The position numbers were made by a program, and so were the translations under genes. Below, one piece after another: positions 1 through 12,872 of a DNA stretch of 64,000 bases. The DNA is from Lineus longissimus. Taxonomy: Eukaryota > Nemertea > Pilidiophora > Heteronemertea > Lineidae. The first letter of the stretch is position 1. Each line of letters starts with the position of its first letter. The DNA is taken from positions 2,048,501-2,112,500 of the forward strand of contig NC_088315.1 of assembly GCF_910592395.1 (NCBI RefSeq). Direction: 5' to 3'. The notes below the pieces were generated by a model that saw only the letters and a program-made list of their open reading frames with translations, ran no database searches and had not been told where the DNA came from.

Positions 1-235
1 TGGAGAGCCAATGGAAAGCCAATGGAAACTCCTGACAACAAATTCGTTAGAAGACACAAATGATTATAAATTCAGGGCATTAACAAACCAGGCATCACAG
101 CCAACATTGGAACTTGATTCTTCCATTAACATGTGGCTATAGTATTGTTTCAGGAAGCCAGGTGTGCAAAAAGAACTTAATTCTGAAACATCTACAAATT
201 TGATTCTATAAAATTCAACCAGCAGTTTAACTTAC

Positions 236-436
236 CCTTCACAATAAGTGTCAAGTTTCCCAAGATCATCGGACAGACCAACCAGGACATCTAATGTCCC
301 CACTTTGAGGTCTGGCATGTGGAATTTATAGTTGAGGGAGAGATTGTACTGTTTTGATGTGACCTTATTCATGGATTCCCATGTCTGCTGACAGGTCTTC
401 TCTCCTGGTGCGGAGATAAGCCAGAATTCTGTCATC
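236..436 (-). CDS. ATP6V1C: V-type proton ATPase subunit C, first coding exon (partial gene)
   Basis: Subunit C belongs to the peripheral stator of the V1 sector of the vacuolar proton pump and controls V1-V0 assembly. Reading down from the ATG at 435-433, the exon encodes 66 codons plus two bases. It begins [20 protein letters not shown] and runs into a segment with [18 protein letters not shown], which matches the subunit C N-terminus almost residue for residue. A CCAG acceptor lies directly before the ATG (exon starts at 436), so the 5' leader is on an upstream exon. The donor is GTAAG at 235-231. The remaining exons should lie left of base 1; positions 1-230 show no recognisable second exon. 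The family is usually about 380-390 residues, so roughly one sixth is present. Confidence 0.95.
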
Positions 437-3400
437 CTGGAAAGAGTAATATGAACATGCAACATTTCTCAGGTAAATCTGTAATTGAAAGAACTGCCCC
501 TTAGATTGTCAGTGTCATCAATCCGTAATGGTCAGTGCACGAGGACATGATTCTTAAGGTAGTCCACATGCCAATGTCAATGACAGTGGTCAGGCAAAAA
601 GAAGATGAAGTCATTGAAGAAGCCCTGCGCTGTCAGACTGAGCAGGTTCAGCGTTTTGTGGAGTGTCAATGTCAGGATTTAGGAGTGAAGATGGTTGACA
701 TGGTTAGCAGGTTTTACATTTATAACAAACATCTTTAATATACAAAAACATTAACTACTACTAATAGATCGATGATTGATACACTGACTAGATTCTAGGC
801 CAGGGGCCTGGGGTTAGGGTAGATAGAAGCAAGAAGAATTCATTGATCATTGAAATGAGCGTAGCTATATTTCGAACGTTCTCCAACATACTTTGATGAA
901 TAGTTGTCTCACTATGTGATTCAAAGGGTTTTGCACCGATCAACAAACCAAAATGCAGTTAAAAATTTAGAAAAACAGGAAGATTTCTAAAATTTATGAA
1001 ATTCGTCCACCATTTTCTACCCAGCTCACGTGACTTTCCGGGATTAGTACTAGCAATTCCCCAAAGATGACACCACTCAATGACAGCAAATAAATGTTTT
1101 TTACCGACAAACGCACCATAGCACCATAGCTAAATCTCGCTTGGGCCTATATTCTATGCCATATTTGGTATTTTTAGTCATTATTTGGTTGCAAAAAGGT
1201 ACAAATAAGATTTTCAATTGCTCGAACCGATCGGCAAAGATGGAATCAGTTTTGACTGAAATTCTGACGACGATAACAACAGCAACAACGAATTTGGCAG
1301 CGGCAAATTCGAAATTTCCTTTTTTGGGCGTTGCCTTCTGACCTCATTATCCACAAATAATGCACATTTGACATATTTTTTTTGTCCAATGTCAAGTTCA
1401 TAAGATAAAGAACATCCAGGTACCGCCTCTTCCGAGTTGTGATCATGGATTTCATATAACATATATGTCCAAACATTGGGCCAGCAGCTTGGCATCATCA
1501 ATCATCACATCCGACACATGTACTATACATACAATACATGGATGTACTGTAGCCATGTATGGATATGCATAGCGACATGTCATTTTGACCCCCACCCCCA
1601 GCCAAGAGGTTTGGGGAAATAAACCACATGTAAAAATACGTGTACTACGGTAAAAACATGATTTTAAAAGCATTCACAACTTTAACAATTAAGCATGGCA
1701 TTTGAACATTATATGCCATAATTTATGGTGAAGGTTGCATTCACTATACTAGTATAACTAGGTTGTCTTTTGTTGGATTGTGTGGCAGATGCCCGAGTCC
1801 TGAGATGGGACAGAATGTCCCAAAAGTAAAGATGTGTATCGTGTTTCATGAAATGTATTGATCAGTCTATATTTATGAACAGCAATCAATAACTAACCCA
1901 TTTCATTAGAATGAAAATCATTATGAATATTAACGAACAATATTGATTTTTGATTGTCACAAGGCTTTTACTTTCTGGGTTTATATTTGGTCATGCTTGG
2001 TTTCATGTGATTTGTGGGATTTTCTACTCATGTGAAGGCACTGTGGATATTGATTTTCTACTGAGTTTTAGCAGGTAGTTCAAACTTGGTTTTCTCGATG
2101 AGATATGAGACACTTCCTCTTTAATTATTTATTGCACAATCACATATTATACATGTTATATAGTCTATTGATGAGGCCTACATTTGTATATTTCTTCTTT
2201 GCATTGACCATGGATGATGGTAGGTCAGAGCATAAACTCTAGGTTCAACAGGTTGCCCTGTTTATATTTTATTTACAGTCACCAGGACAGGTATATTGCT
2301 GTTGGCTATTTGAACCCATCCTAAGAAATGTTAACATGAATTCCAAAGATTCCATACCTTTTATATCAAAATATTTGTTTCAAGTAGTCTGCTGCTTCAG
2401 TTTGAAATTGATTCTAATTTCTACTGCGTCTCTTGGATTAAAACTCCAACCAAACCAGCGCTCCAGTGGATAATTTTCTAACTGACAATATTTTTAATAG
2501 CCTCACACAATATGACCATTTTCCAATTAGTACTTGATATAGTATGCCAAACAAGTGTACTGTTTTCAACACAGGATATTGATACCTGGCGCATACAAGA
2601 ATCACAACGTTTTGTCATATTGTGTGAATCGACTGAACACAATTTTATTTGAATAGGGGAAATTTCGTTTCCATTCTTCCATTCCATGTTTTTCTTTTTG
2701 CCTCAAGGTGATTTTATTTTCATAATAACCTTCTGACCTAGAATTACGTTGGTGGTTGCTCTTCTTGGTGGTGGCATTTTATGGAAATTTTGAGACATCA
2801 CAAACATAATGATTTCATTGACAACTGCAGGACCCAGGGGAGATCATTAATAGTGTATTACTGGTGAGAGCTTATGGTTGCCCATTGCATTTCACATGGA
2901 ATAGCCTCGCTGAGTGTAACATTGAGTTGGATTATAGATCGATGGGGTTGCAGAAATAAGAAGATACAAAATCTGAAAAAGAGGCTTTTGTGAACAAGTA
3001 AGGCCATGAAAATATAGTAGATGTAGACATAGGTTCAGATGATTGTCAACTGAACACCAAATGATTTCCGAGACAGTCCCCACCTCATTCCAACAGAAAA
3101 AAAAGAGCACATGGTTTTCTCCAGTGCAGCTTTCTTTAGCTGTTTCATTCTCTTGGTGATTACAGGTTGAAATCAACATGAAGCCTTTGGATGCATCACA
3201 TCAAAACTGCTGTCCACTGAGGTATGTCAATCAATACATTACCATTCCATTAGGAACAGGCTTTACTTCCCTCCCACTTGCAGGAAATGCAGATTTTATT
3301 TATTGCCACTGCATAAAGGTATTGTTCACAGTGATACCTAAGTACACAAGGCCGCTAGTGTAGTGAGTGCATCACTTAGCAAACGTATTTGTGAAGACTA

Positions 3401-6400
3401 TGTCTGATAACATACAGGAGTTACTTTGATGATATTTTATGTATCAGCAGAGATTGCTTAGCTGAAAGGAAAGCAGGTAGGTTGGTTGATTGATATCTCT
3501 GTGTGTGCTGCCTTTCTAAGTTTTTTTCTGATATCATCACATCAGGCGAATGTAAATGCGCAATTGTAAACAGACAAAGGAGTTGTGGATGTGAAAAAGT
3601 GTGAAAATCTCGGTTAGCGGATTCGGTTGATTGCTTGGTGAGGTGGGGATTGCACCAGTGCAATTAAGCTTGCAAACCACTCAACTACAGGAGCTGGACA
3701 AGTACTGCATTCTGTCTTCTAAAGGCACCATCATGTAGGCCTATGCCATGTAGATGACCACCGAATTTTAGCACTTTGTGGTATTTTGTTAAGCGAGATG
3801 TTCTGTCATATGAACATTTTCTCTGTTGTTTATTGCTTGAGGCACACTGACTATGTATATTTCCTTTGTTTCATTTTATGTCAGGTGTGCAGGTATAAGC
3901 CCTGTTGATGGACAGTATGTAGAAATCCATCTTTGCTTGTTGAGCTGCAGTGGTATTGTTTGAAAATCTGCTGATGACAATGTATTTGAATTAGAAAATT
4001 GTTGATTCAAGTTGTGTTGACCCGAGGAGGTCAAAGGTCATGAAGAGTCCTTGACCTTGGATTTATGTTTGATAGATCTCCTTTGTTCAAGAGAACAATC
4101 AACCTCGGAAACTTGCCTCTTGATCTTCTCAAGTGCAAACTTGTTGTAGTGAGATCTACTATTGACTTATCTGAAGCACCTTGTATACTCAAATATGTCA
4201 AACTGAGAGTGAAAGGGGAGGGAAACTGGTTGGGAAAACCTGTACCAAAGTAATGCTGGTCACCCAACCAATTGCCCAAGGTCACAAGCGTTGTGATGTG
4301 CCTCGTCTCCAAAAGCAGGCCTAAACCAACATTTCTACCCCTAGATGAAGCCACCCCTTGGAAATGATTGCAAATATCGAAAGTACGATTTCACTACATT
4401 GATTAATTCATTAATTGAAATGTATGATTTCAAAAATATTGAAATTAGGCCCTGAAAAGCTTAGATTGTTGAACTTCTATTTTATGTTTACACACCTGAA
4501 ACTTGTAGTGGAAAACTGACCAAAGTGATGTAAGGTAACCACTTGTTGCTTGAGTGCCTCCCCTCTGGTGCTTCCGGGTCTGATAACCTCAGGTAAGCAT
4601 TTCATTGAAGTCAGGTAGTTGATGAAGAACTCTTGGCAGTCTATGCTTCATTCTCTGTTTTACATGTTTCAGAATAAACTCAATTTAAGGCACTGAGCAT
4701 CCTACACAGTGCATATCAATGTCGCTCTGAAATGTGTTAAACAAAAAGTGTGTCAAAACTTGACCTCTATCTAGTATTTGTCTCTACTTGGTTGATTAAG
4801 GCCTATTGACTGGGTGTTATTGGCATAGTTAGGCCAAATAATTGCCAACTATCAATTTCGATACAAATAACACACTCTTTCATGCACAAATTGCCCTCTA
4901 ATTAGCTACCCAATTAATACTTTTGTAGGCCGGTTGAAATATAATAGTTCCAATTACAAGTATATCCTGGCTTTTTTATAAGCAGGGAAGCCATTCAGAC
5001 CAGTCATAAACATAACTTTTCATTTCCGTTGACCCACATTTAGCCTACTAAAAACACACAAAATTATCAATTTCTGCATGAAAAGTTTCATCACACAGTG
5101 AGCGAGACACTGTATAGCTTAAAACCATCTAAAATAAATAGCCTTTCAAAATTGCCTGTACTGCAGTCGTCAGCATAGGAATCATTGCTTCCCATTGGTT
5201 ATTATAATGATTTTGGTAACCGTCTGTTGAGGAAATGGTCCGTCAAGATGAAAATTCGGTCAAGTATGGCGAGAAATGATTCATCAGGCAATCATTTTCT
5301 GGCCTCACTTAAATCAATTCTCCATAATTGTCCAAGTGGGATAGATTCGATTGGTGTCCGATCTCGAGATTGCTTCGAGTAAATGGTCGTCTCAATTGCA
5401 GGTATAAATTTTTCTTGCTTTGTTGGGTTATGTGCTAGTGGTGGCAACTTATTCAGGCTGGAGATAACTTTGAACTTGGAGAGGAGATTGTTGAAGAGGC
5501 AATTTTCTCTCAGAACCTTGCGTGTCAAGATGCATTGTTAAGCTCTGATTGCTTTCTTTCCATGTGTAAGATGAGATGTGAGGCTGGTCGGCTTTGAAGT
5601 GTGGTAATCTACTCAGCGCCTTTCATACTGAGGATTAAAAATGGTGTCGTTTTTCCTGGTGCCATTTATTAGAATTCTATCTATGGCTGGCTTGACATCA
5701 AGAAATCTCTGAGTGTTCTATCTGCTCGTGTGGATGCAAGGCATAGACATCTCTATACTTCTTGTGTCATTTTCCCTGTGATGACACTGCAGGTCCAGGA
5801 AATGCACAGGTTGTCATTGTCACAATGGCATGAAAGACAAGCTAGGTTTTTGAAACCATCTGACCTGCAGTGTGACATTACTTCACACTTCGTCTGAGCG
5901 TGTTCTGACCTAAAAATGAATGATTCTACTTTTTGGTTATTTTGTCAGTGTCATATGCACTGTCAGTGCGCTGATTCAATCTCAGTTAGTCGATACCTTC
6001 AACTGATGCGTAATCCAATGTCATGATATAAAGATAGAGAAGAGTGCAAGATCTGTGTTCCTTTAATTGTAACAATTCAGCTACATTGTCGACAGCCTCC
6101 TTTGGACTAATTTCAGTTCCACACCGGATCTTCCCTGGCAATCTTGTTCGCTCCCCATCAGTTGAGGTAAAATCATGCCAATTTCACGCCATCATCTGCC
6201 AACAGCATCTGTTGCTATGGGAACCAGGAACGAAAAGAATATTGCTAACATAGAAGGTTTCCCTCTCATGCCCAGCATTGGTTGTGTAGGTACACTTAGC
6301 GAACTAAAACAACACCTCGTATAACAACTGCCTGGGCTGGGGTCAATTGGTCAATTCAGTAATTGATAGCGGCAGATATTCTGAAATGCTTCTCATATCT

Positions 6401-6791
6401 ATGACTGCATGTGCCACACCAAACCATCCTTTAATCAGCAATCAGTGATATTCATGAAGAAATTAGAGGAATACTGGCCATAGGACACCACCCTGACCAC
6501 AGTGCTCAGGGGCTCTGGCAGAAAGCTCTGGGACAGTGGACTTTGTCACTGATCAAAGACTGACTGTTTGACCTGCAACTAAATAAAAGTGACATTGCTG
6601 GGTATTGTTTTAAGTGATTCCATTTTGTTCAGTTTCTTCCTTGACAAGTATCGAAGTTGTTGGATCTGCTTCCAACCCTCGTTATCAAGGATTAGATCAA
6701 GAAGTGTAAAACCATGCAGCTTTCTATTTCCAGTCAAAACTGAGACCATGTTGGATGAGGTCGAAAGAGCCCACTTCAGAGTTATGACATC
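437..6791. other. Intergenic region without a recognisable gene
   Basis: This stretch holds the 5' flank and probably the non-coding first exon of V-ATPase subunit C on the left, and the 5' flank of the RasGEF gene on the right. Open frames here are short, many begin with non-ATG codons, and none has a recognisable protein motif. The base composition is AT-rich and typical of intergenic DNA. I saw no tRNA, no transposon coding sequence and no tandem array. Confidence 0.6.
1026..1034. promoter_or_regulatory. CLEAR-like E-box (TCACGTGAC) upstream of V-ATPase subunit C
   Basis: TCACGTGAC contains a CACGTG core and matches nine of the ten bases of the TFEB/MITF CLEAR element, GTCACGTGAC. It lies about 590 bases upstream of the first coding exon of a V-ATPase subunit. 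V-ATPase subunit genes are standard TFEB targets in vertebrates. The non-coding first exon was not located, so its distance from the transcription start is unknown. One short motif could occur by chance. Confidence 0.35.
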
Positions 6792-9700
6792 ATGACAAAT
6801 ATTCAAGATCTCCTTGACGAAGAATACAAAGAATTTGCCGACGTCGTCCTCATTGAGAGTCCATTCATTCTCGTTACGCCACATCAGCATGGCATACAGT
6901 TCGTCAGAGCAGCGTTCACGCCCGACAAGTTGATCATTGCTGTAACAAGCGAGAAGGAAGAGGATGCTGGGGGTGAGGAAGATGAGGATGAACTTGAGTT
7001 GATGAAGCTGTTACCTCTGCCATTCATACAGATATCAGTATTGGACAAGAAGTGCAAGCGAATTGAGGTACGTCAAGCTTGACTTCGTTTTCTCTGGATT
7101 TTTCTGTGAATTTGGAGTTAACATAGCTGAATGTGCATGGCATTCAGTATTGTTATACAGTCAGAACTTACATGCGAGCTTACTTGACAGGTTAGGACTT
7201 ACTAGACATAATAGAGCTCACTGAGAGGTGGCTGGTGAACAATCTCAGCATGTCCTGATACATTGTGATAGGCATGAAAAAAACATGATCTCTTTGAGAT
7301 GAGTTAACGTTGTACTTTTCTATTCAAAAGTATCTTAGATGAGTGAGTAGAGTAAAGAATTTTTTAGCTTGGGGGATTTGGTGGAGAACTCTCGGTGGTT
7401 GTTCTTGCTCATGATCTTATTCAAGATAACACTCGGTCTTCTGCTTCTTCTTCAACATGAACTGCCTCTGTTCCTCATTGCTTTCTCTGCTGAATATTGC
7501 TCTGCATGGTGTCGTTCATGGGTGCTTGCAGCAAACAAGCCATCTTTATTGCAGAAAATTGTACTTTGTATTGCTGCAATGTGCAATGAAAATATCCCTT
7601 GTCTGCAGGCAAAGTTTAACATTGCTGCAATTTGAAATATCAAACCCGATGTGCAATGGCTGATTCTTTTGCAGGTATCTGCAATGATCGCCCCTGCAAG
7701 ATTCTGTCACATGCAATAAAAATTGCTTGTTTGCAAGTGTGCTTGGCCAAATGACTTGGGCTCATTTGTTCTCCGTTGATATTTCAGGTTCAGCTGTGTA
7801 ACAATGAGATTATTTACCTGGAGTTCCGTGACGGAGGCTCACAGGCATTGTGGAAGGAGTGGGAGAGAAAGATAAAGATTCTCAACGGTAAATCTCAGGG
7901 CGAAGAGAGCCCGTTTAAAATCGACCCGAAACTTCAGGCGATTGCAGAAAGTGCGGGTAAATCTCCAAGGACTAAAAGGGTTAAGAAAAAGAAAGGTGAA
8001 AGGAAAAAAAAATATAGGAAAAAATCCCGACACAAGGAGAAAAACATGGACGATTTGAATCAGTCTGACGAGGGGAATAATTCTGATATGGAGTCAAATG
8101 CTGGTGTTGCTGCTTCAAAGAGTACAAGGAGACGTCGGAAATTAGGAAGGGGGGCTCCAGTGAGGTTACTCAATGTGACTCCTGGAGCGGAATCTCATAG
8201 GAGTGATCTAGTCGGGGATAACAATATCTGGGATAGAGACCAAAAAGTCGATAATGCTGCCCGGGAAGCATCGAGAGCAAGGTGGAGAAAACTTGCCATA
8301 CAAACGCGCTTCGTTTTTCACAGATCACGAAAAGTATCCTTTGGTGTTTCTGAACTGTTTGCAAAGGCGTGGACCCCTAAAGAAAAAGGTTTCCAAAGTG
8401 GTATTCATAGGGCTGTTTCAATATCTGGAGTAAGATCAAGGACCTTGCTCGACGAAGGGGACCAGCAAAGCGACCTCTCATTCGAGGAAAGGCAGTTACA
8501 GAGGACGTCATCGCTACCTCAGGTGTTCGAAGGAGAAGCTACGTTTCTGGAGAGTCCACCATCTAGTCAAGCCAGCTTGGTGAAGGACGGTTACAAGGTA
8601 GGTTCGTTGCGACAACAAGTTAGTCTCAGTGTGGAATCCCCACTAGGATTAAATTAGAGGTGGGGAATGATGAGGTAATGGGAATACGGAAAGCTCGTGA
8701 GTCTGAGATGTCCTGTGATAATATTCTTCTCAGTAAAAAATGTTGTGTCTTTGCTTTGTCTCCTCAGTTACACTGGGTGTAGATGTAAGATAGGCAGACC
8801 TGTTCTTCTGAAGAAATTTCTCAGGTCTTCATCCAGTACATGATACATCAGAGGTTCTCAATGTTTAGAGGTTCTCCAGTTGGTAATGAACCTGTCGACC
8901 ATGTATGAAATATACCCTCCTTGCATGTACATTTGTACATTGTGCCTGGCTGAGGAATGTTGTTGTTGTTATTTGTTGCACCTGTGATCTGAAACATGAT
9001 TCAAAACAAGTAAAGCCTTTGCCGCAATGCCGGGTTGGTTTACGCTCTCACAATCTGGAACTGCAGTTTTAAATAAGGTTGTACGCCAAGATCTAGGGAC
9101 TCCTTCAGTCTCTTCCTGTCATTCCATAACTTGACACATTTTAGTATCATTTCAGGTGGATGACAAAGTTTCGTTCAACCGTTTTAGGAGATCTGCTTCC
9201 ACTGATCAAGGAAAGTTCAGGTATTTAAAAATGTTTGATTAGCTCACTTCTTGGGAGCTTATACGATACCGTGGCGTCCGTCGTCGTTGCCGTCCGTCAT
9301 CGTCAGTTAGCAGAGCACGTTTCATCACCACTAATATTTAGAAGAATAAATGGTTAATTAGCATTGATATCGATATTTTGCTTTGGCATCAATCAGATTA
9401 TTAGCTCACCGCTGGAGAGCTTATATGATACCGTGGCGTCCTGGAGTAAAACAGTATGAATCTAAAGGTGTTGACTTATGACGTCTGTTCGACCATTCTT
9501 TCAGACGTCCAAGTTTTATGCCTCCCTACGACCCTGACCGTGACCGGCTTATTCAAGAATCCTCCAACGAGAGTATATCCAAAGTGTTTAATGATGTGAG
9601 ACGAGAGTCTCAGTTCCCTTCTTCCAACCAGGACGACTCCTTAACTTCAAGTAAGTCTGTGTGATTGGGGGAACTCAAATCGGTCATTTAAATTCATTTT

Positions 9701-12230
9701 TTATGCTCAAATATCACATCAATTAAAGTCTGATTCCCACCTTTATAATAGACAGGAAACGCTTGTTAAAGGGACTGTATTTCATCATTTATAATTTAAA
9801 AATAAACAAAAAAAATATATATATTTCAGGTCAAACAAAGACGCGCAAGAGTATATTACACCGTCTGTTATCACCAAGTAAAGATAAACTCTTCTCGAAG
9901 AAGAAAAATAGTTATCACCTTCAACCGCCGCCGCTTAAAAACTTGGCGAGTGGTGGCAATGATGACCATATGCCAGCAGACGACACAGGCATGGTTTCAG
10001 CCAAGATTGATTTTGAGATCTGTTCACCTATGTCTTCAAAAGGGTAAGAATTCAGCCTGAAGATTTAAGCTGGTATCAAAGTTATAATGATTCATCCTTG
10101 GACTTGAGTGATGAAGAGATGGGAGCAGCAACACTTCGTACCGCCTCCCTTGATTTTCACGATACATGTTTTAGTCTTGCACAGTTCGGACAAGATGTAA
10201 GCTGGCAAATCAATAGTACTGCTGTCTATCTATCAAAACTCGAACTAAAACTAGTAAAAGCAGCCGATATCATCCGAGCATAAAATGAATACTTTCTGCT
10301 AGTGACAGGAGTCTGTTATCAGACTACACTTGCACATTTTGGTTTTGATTTTCTCTAATTTACCTTTCTAGGCATATGGATGAGGAAGTTTTCAGGAGGA
10401 ATATGATCTTGTTTGTGGTGTCCTTGAATGCTATGACAGTGGCTAGAGAACTGACCTTGATTGTCAAGAAGTTATTCTTCAACATTCCTAGTTCAGAGCT
10501 GACCGACTGCCTCTGGACGAAGAAGGATAAGGTAGCAAAACCATATCTCCCTCAGCGTTAAAACGTACTGAAAACTTGAAAGTGTACTAGAATGTCATAC
10601 TCACTGTGTGTGGCTACCATTAGACACGTTCAGCTATGGCTAGACTAGTCACTATATGCTGCACTGGTGTTTCTAGACTCCTTGTTCATATGATATGGAG
10701 ATTGATTGAGTATCTGGTTATTGCCATCACTTCAATGACTCCACTCAGTGTGTACTTGATAGTAACCTTTCTTTACATTTCAGTACCAAAGGGCTCCAAA
10801 TATCATGACGATGATAGACTTTTTTGAGAGGATAGCCAATCTCGTAGCAACACAGATCTTGAACGGTCACACGGTGCAGGAGAGAGCGAAACTGTGCAGG
10901 AAATTTATATCGGTGGGTAATAATCATATTGCTGTATTGTTGGTTCTTTCAGTGGTTGTATTTGATAGCTGCCTTGGGATATAGTCAGCAGAGTGATTTA
11001 GCTTCAGCCTTGTCTTGAGGGGAGATCTCCGAGATGTGAGAGAGAGGCGGTGAAGGTTTATGTGGGATAGCAAAGTCCCACCTTATATGCCCCTAGTGCT
11101 CTTTTGTGATGGCTCATCTCATATGTCACTTTTAGATTGCCGAGAAGTGTCACCAGATTCAGAACTTCAACTCACTTCGCTCAATTCTTGGTGGACTTCA
11201 AATCACACCGATCTATCGTCTCGAGGCAACGTGGGGTTACATCATGTCCAAGTATCCAAAGAAATACAAGTAAGTCTTTTCAAATATTGCACGTTATCTT
11301 TGAGCATATTAGACAGAGCAACGCACTCTCGTTGCTCTTTTGAAAAACACTTCCAGTGATAAATCAATTTCGCCTTTTGCCCTGTCTCGAAGCCTTGGTG
11401 GCAGCAAACAAACACATAGTTTTATGGACAGTCCCGCAGAGCTCTTTGGTGTGTTAGGCTGAGAACAAACCGCAGTTGCCAGTGTCTATAGTTTCTGACT
11501 CTCTGAATATTGTTCCAGGTCATTCCAGGACCTTTCTGACCTGATGAGCCATGAAGAAAACTTTGCCAAATACCGCAGTGCATTAGACAATGCCATGGAT
11601 AATCCGCCGTGCATGCCTTTTATTGGTGTCTTCTTACAAACTGTCCTTGCGTTAGATACCGCAAAGGATGTAACGGGATTAAAAAAGAAAAAAAGTGACT
11701 CGAGAAAATCTTCGAAAGTTTCTACTCCAGCTGTCACGTTACAATATTCTGAGGAGCATGTCAAGGAGAGTCCAGGTTCTCAACGGCGCGCGTCCATCAT
11801 CGGTGCAGCTAAGGACATGAAGGAGAAAGTAATACATTTGTATCACAAGGTGCGGCACGATGAACATGATGATAATATCACATCAGTTATGGAAGAAGAC
11901 GAAGGGAACCAATCGGATCAGAACAATAATGCTGGTCACTCTCAGGGGAATCAGGATTCAGTGAGCAAACGCAGCAGTAGTGGACAGCGTCATCGCAAGT
12001 TAACTTTATTTGACTGCAGCGATGACGATCTGTCAGACGACGGCCATCAAAAGCCGGCGTTTCTACAGATGAAACCTAAAGATATGCTCTTCCACTACCA
12101 GATCGCTGCTCTTCCATATAACTTCCCCAGTGATCCAAGTGTGAGGGATTTCCTCTTGCATGCCGATTACTTTCCTGACGAGGAAAACTACAAAATCTCG
12201 TTACAGAGAGAACCAATCAAGCCAAAGTAA
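6792..12230 (+). CDS. GARIN/FAM71-like domain plus RasGEF (CDC25) domain protein
   Basis: Nine exons join in frame: 6792-7067, 7788-8597, 9156-9220, 9505-9650, 9830-10043, 10372-10531, 10784-10912, 11136-11269, 11519-12230 (881 codons plus stop). RasGEF domains load GTP on Ras-family GTPases. Residues about 515-690 and 829-875 carry RasGEF signatures: VARELTLIVKKLFFNIP, APNIMTMIDFFERIANLV, KFISIAEKCHQIQNFNSLRS, RLEATWGYI and PCMPFIGVFLQ. Residues about 15-127 have the pattern of the GARIN (FAM71) domain: a hydrophobic stretch, then LLPLPFIQISVLDKKCKRIE, then a YLEF strand and a WKEWERKIKIL helix. A lysine/arginine-rich tract lies at about 150-178. A roughly 130-residue Ser/Asp-rich insert interrupts the RasGEF domain. 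No classical REM domain was seen. The RasGEF call is firm; the GARIN call is by pattern only. The substrate GTPase is unknown. Confidence 0.85.
9238..9444 (+). repeat. Two copies of an AGCTCAC...GAGCTTAT dispersed repeat fragment in an intron
   Basis: Two related fragments lie in the intron between 9220 and 9505, at about 9238-9306 and 9411-9444. Each has AGCTCAC, a short spacer, GAGCTTAT, then ATACCGTGGCGTCC. The first continues into a CGTC-rich tail. The short inverted AGCTCAC/GAGCTT pair followed by CGTCCGTC runs resembles a very abundant dispersed repeat of bivalve and other lophotrochozoan genomes. The assignment is from memory of that pattern. Confidence 0.5.
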
Positions 12231-12755
12231 TGAATGTTGTGTGAAAGAGCTAGTCTAAGTCGAAAAAATCTGAGTCATGTCTGTGGTGGTAGCAACAATA
12301 CCTACTGCCTACTGATGAAAGCTATTGTGAGCCACACAGACTGAACTATCACTTGGTGCTTTGAGCAACTTACCACATTGAGGTCAGGTTGTAATTGTAT
12401 TGAGAGTGGGATGTTTGAACATGGTAGTTCTCGGTCTAGTCAGGTGTTCTCTTGTTGAACTTCAGATGGAGTTGTGATCTGTTTGACAGTTATGTGTATG
12501 TACAAACACAGCCATTTCAGATGTAGGGAGGAGGTTGATATCACTGAGTTTCATTAGGCTGTCTATCCACCAGTGGTTCCCTTGTGAGCTCATTGTCTCT
12601 GTAGCATGTTGCCTGCTACAACCGATGAGAATGTCCAATAAGCCAAAGGTTGAGTTTTTGTGTGGTACTTCACAAGGTGACAAGCAACATGGAAGAAGGA
12701 AAAGCTGCACAAGCCAACACGGATGTCCAGACTTTGATAGAGGTTGATGACATGT

Positions 12756-12872
12756 GGTGATATGAATAAAGAGTAGTAAATGCTTTTATCTAAAACTCCA
12801 TGTACATTTACACTTGGCCTTTCTGTACAAAATTGAAGTAAAAGCATTTGCTAGCCTTTATTCATATCACCC
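12756..12872. mobile_element. Fold-back (MITE-like) element, copy 1
   Basis: A left arm beginning GGTGATATGAATAAAG is matched by an inverted right arm ending CTTTATTCATATCACC, with arms of about 33 bases and a few mismatches. The loop of about 50 bases contains CTCCATGTACATTTACAC and CTTTCTGTACAAAATTG. It is nearly identical to copy 3 at 46148 and related to copy 2 at 13617. No coding capacity was seen, and no clear target-site duplication could be defined. Confidence 0.75.

Noticed and set aside
535-738. Plus-strand open frame of about 67 codons upstream of V-ATPase subunit C
   Set aside because: It starts with a non-ATG codon, has no domain signature, and no splice partners could be found.
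4031-4354. Minus-strand open frame of 107 codons
   Set aside because: It opens with GTG rather than ATG, no motif was recognised, and it overlaps an equally open frame on the other strand.
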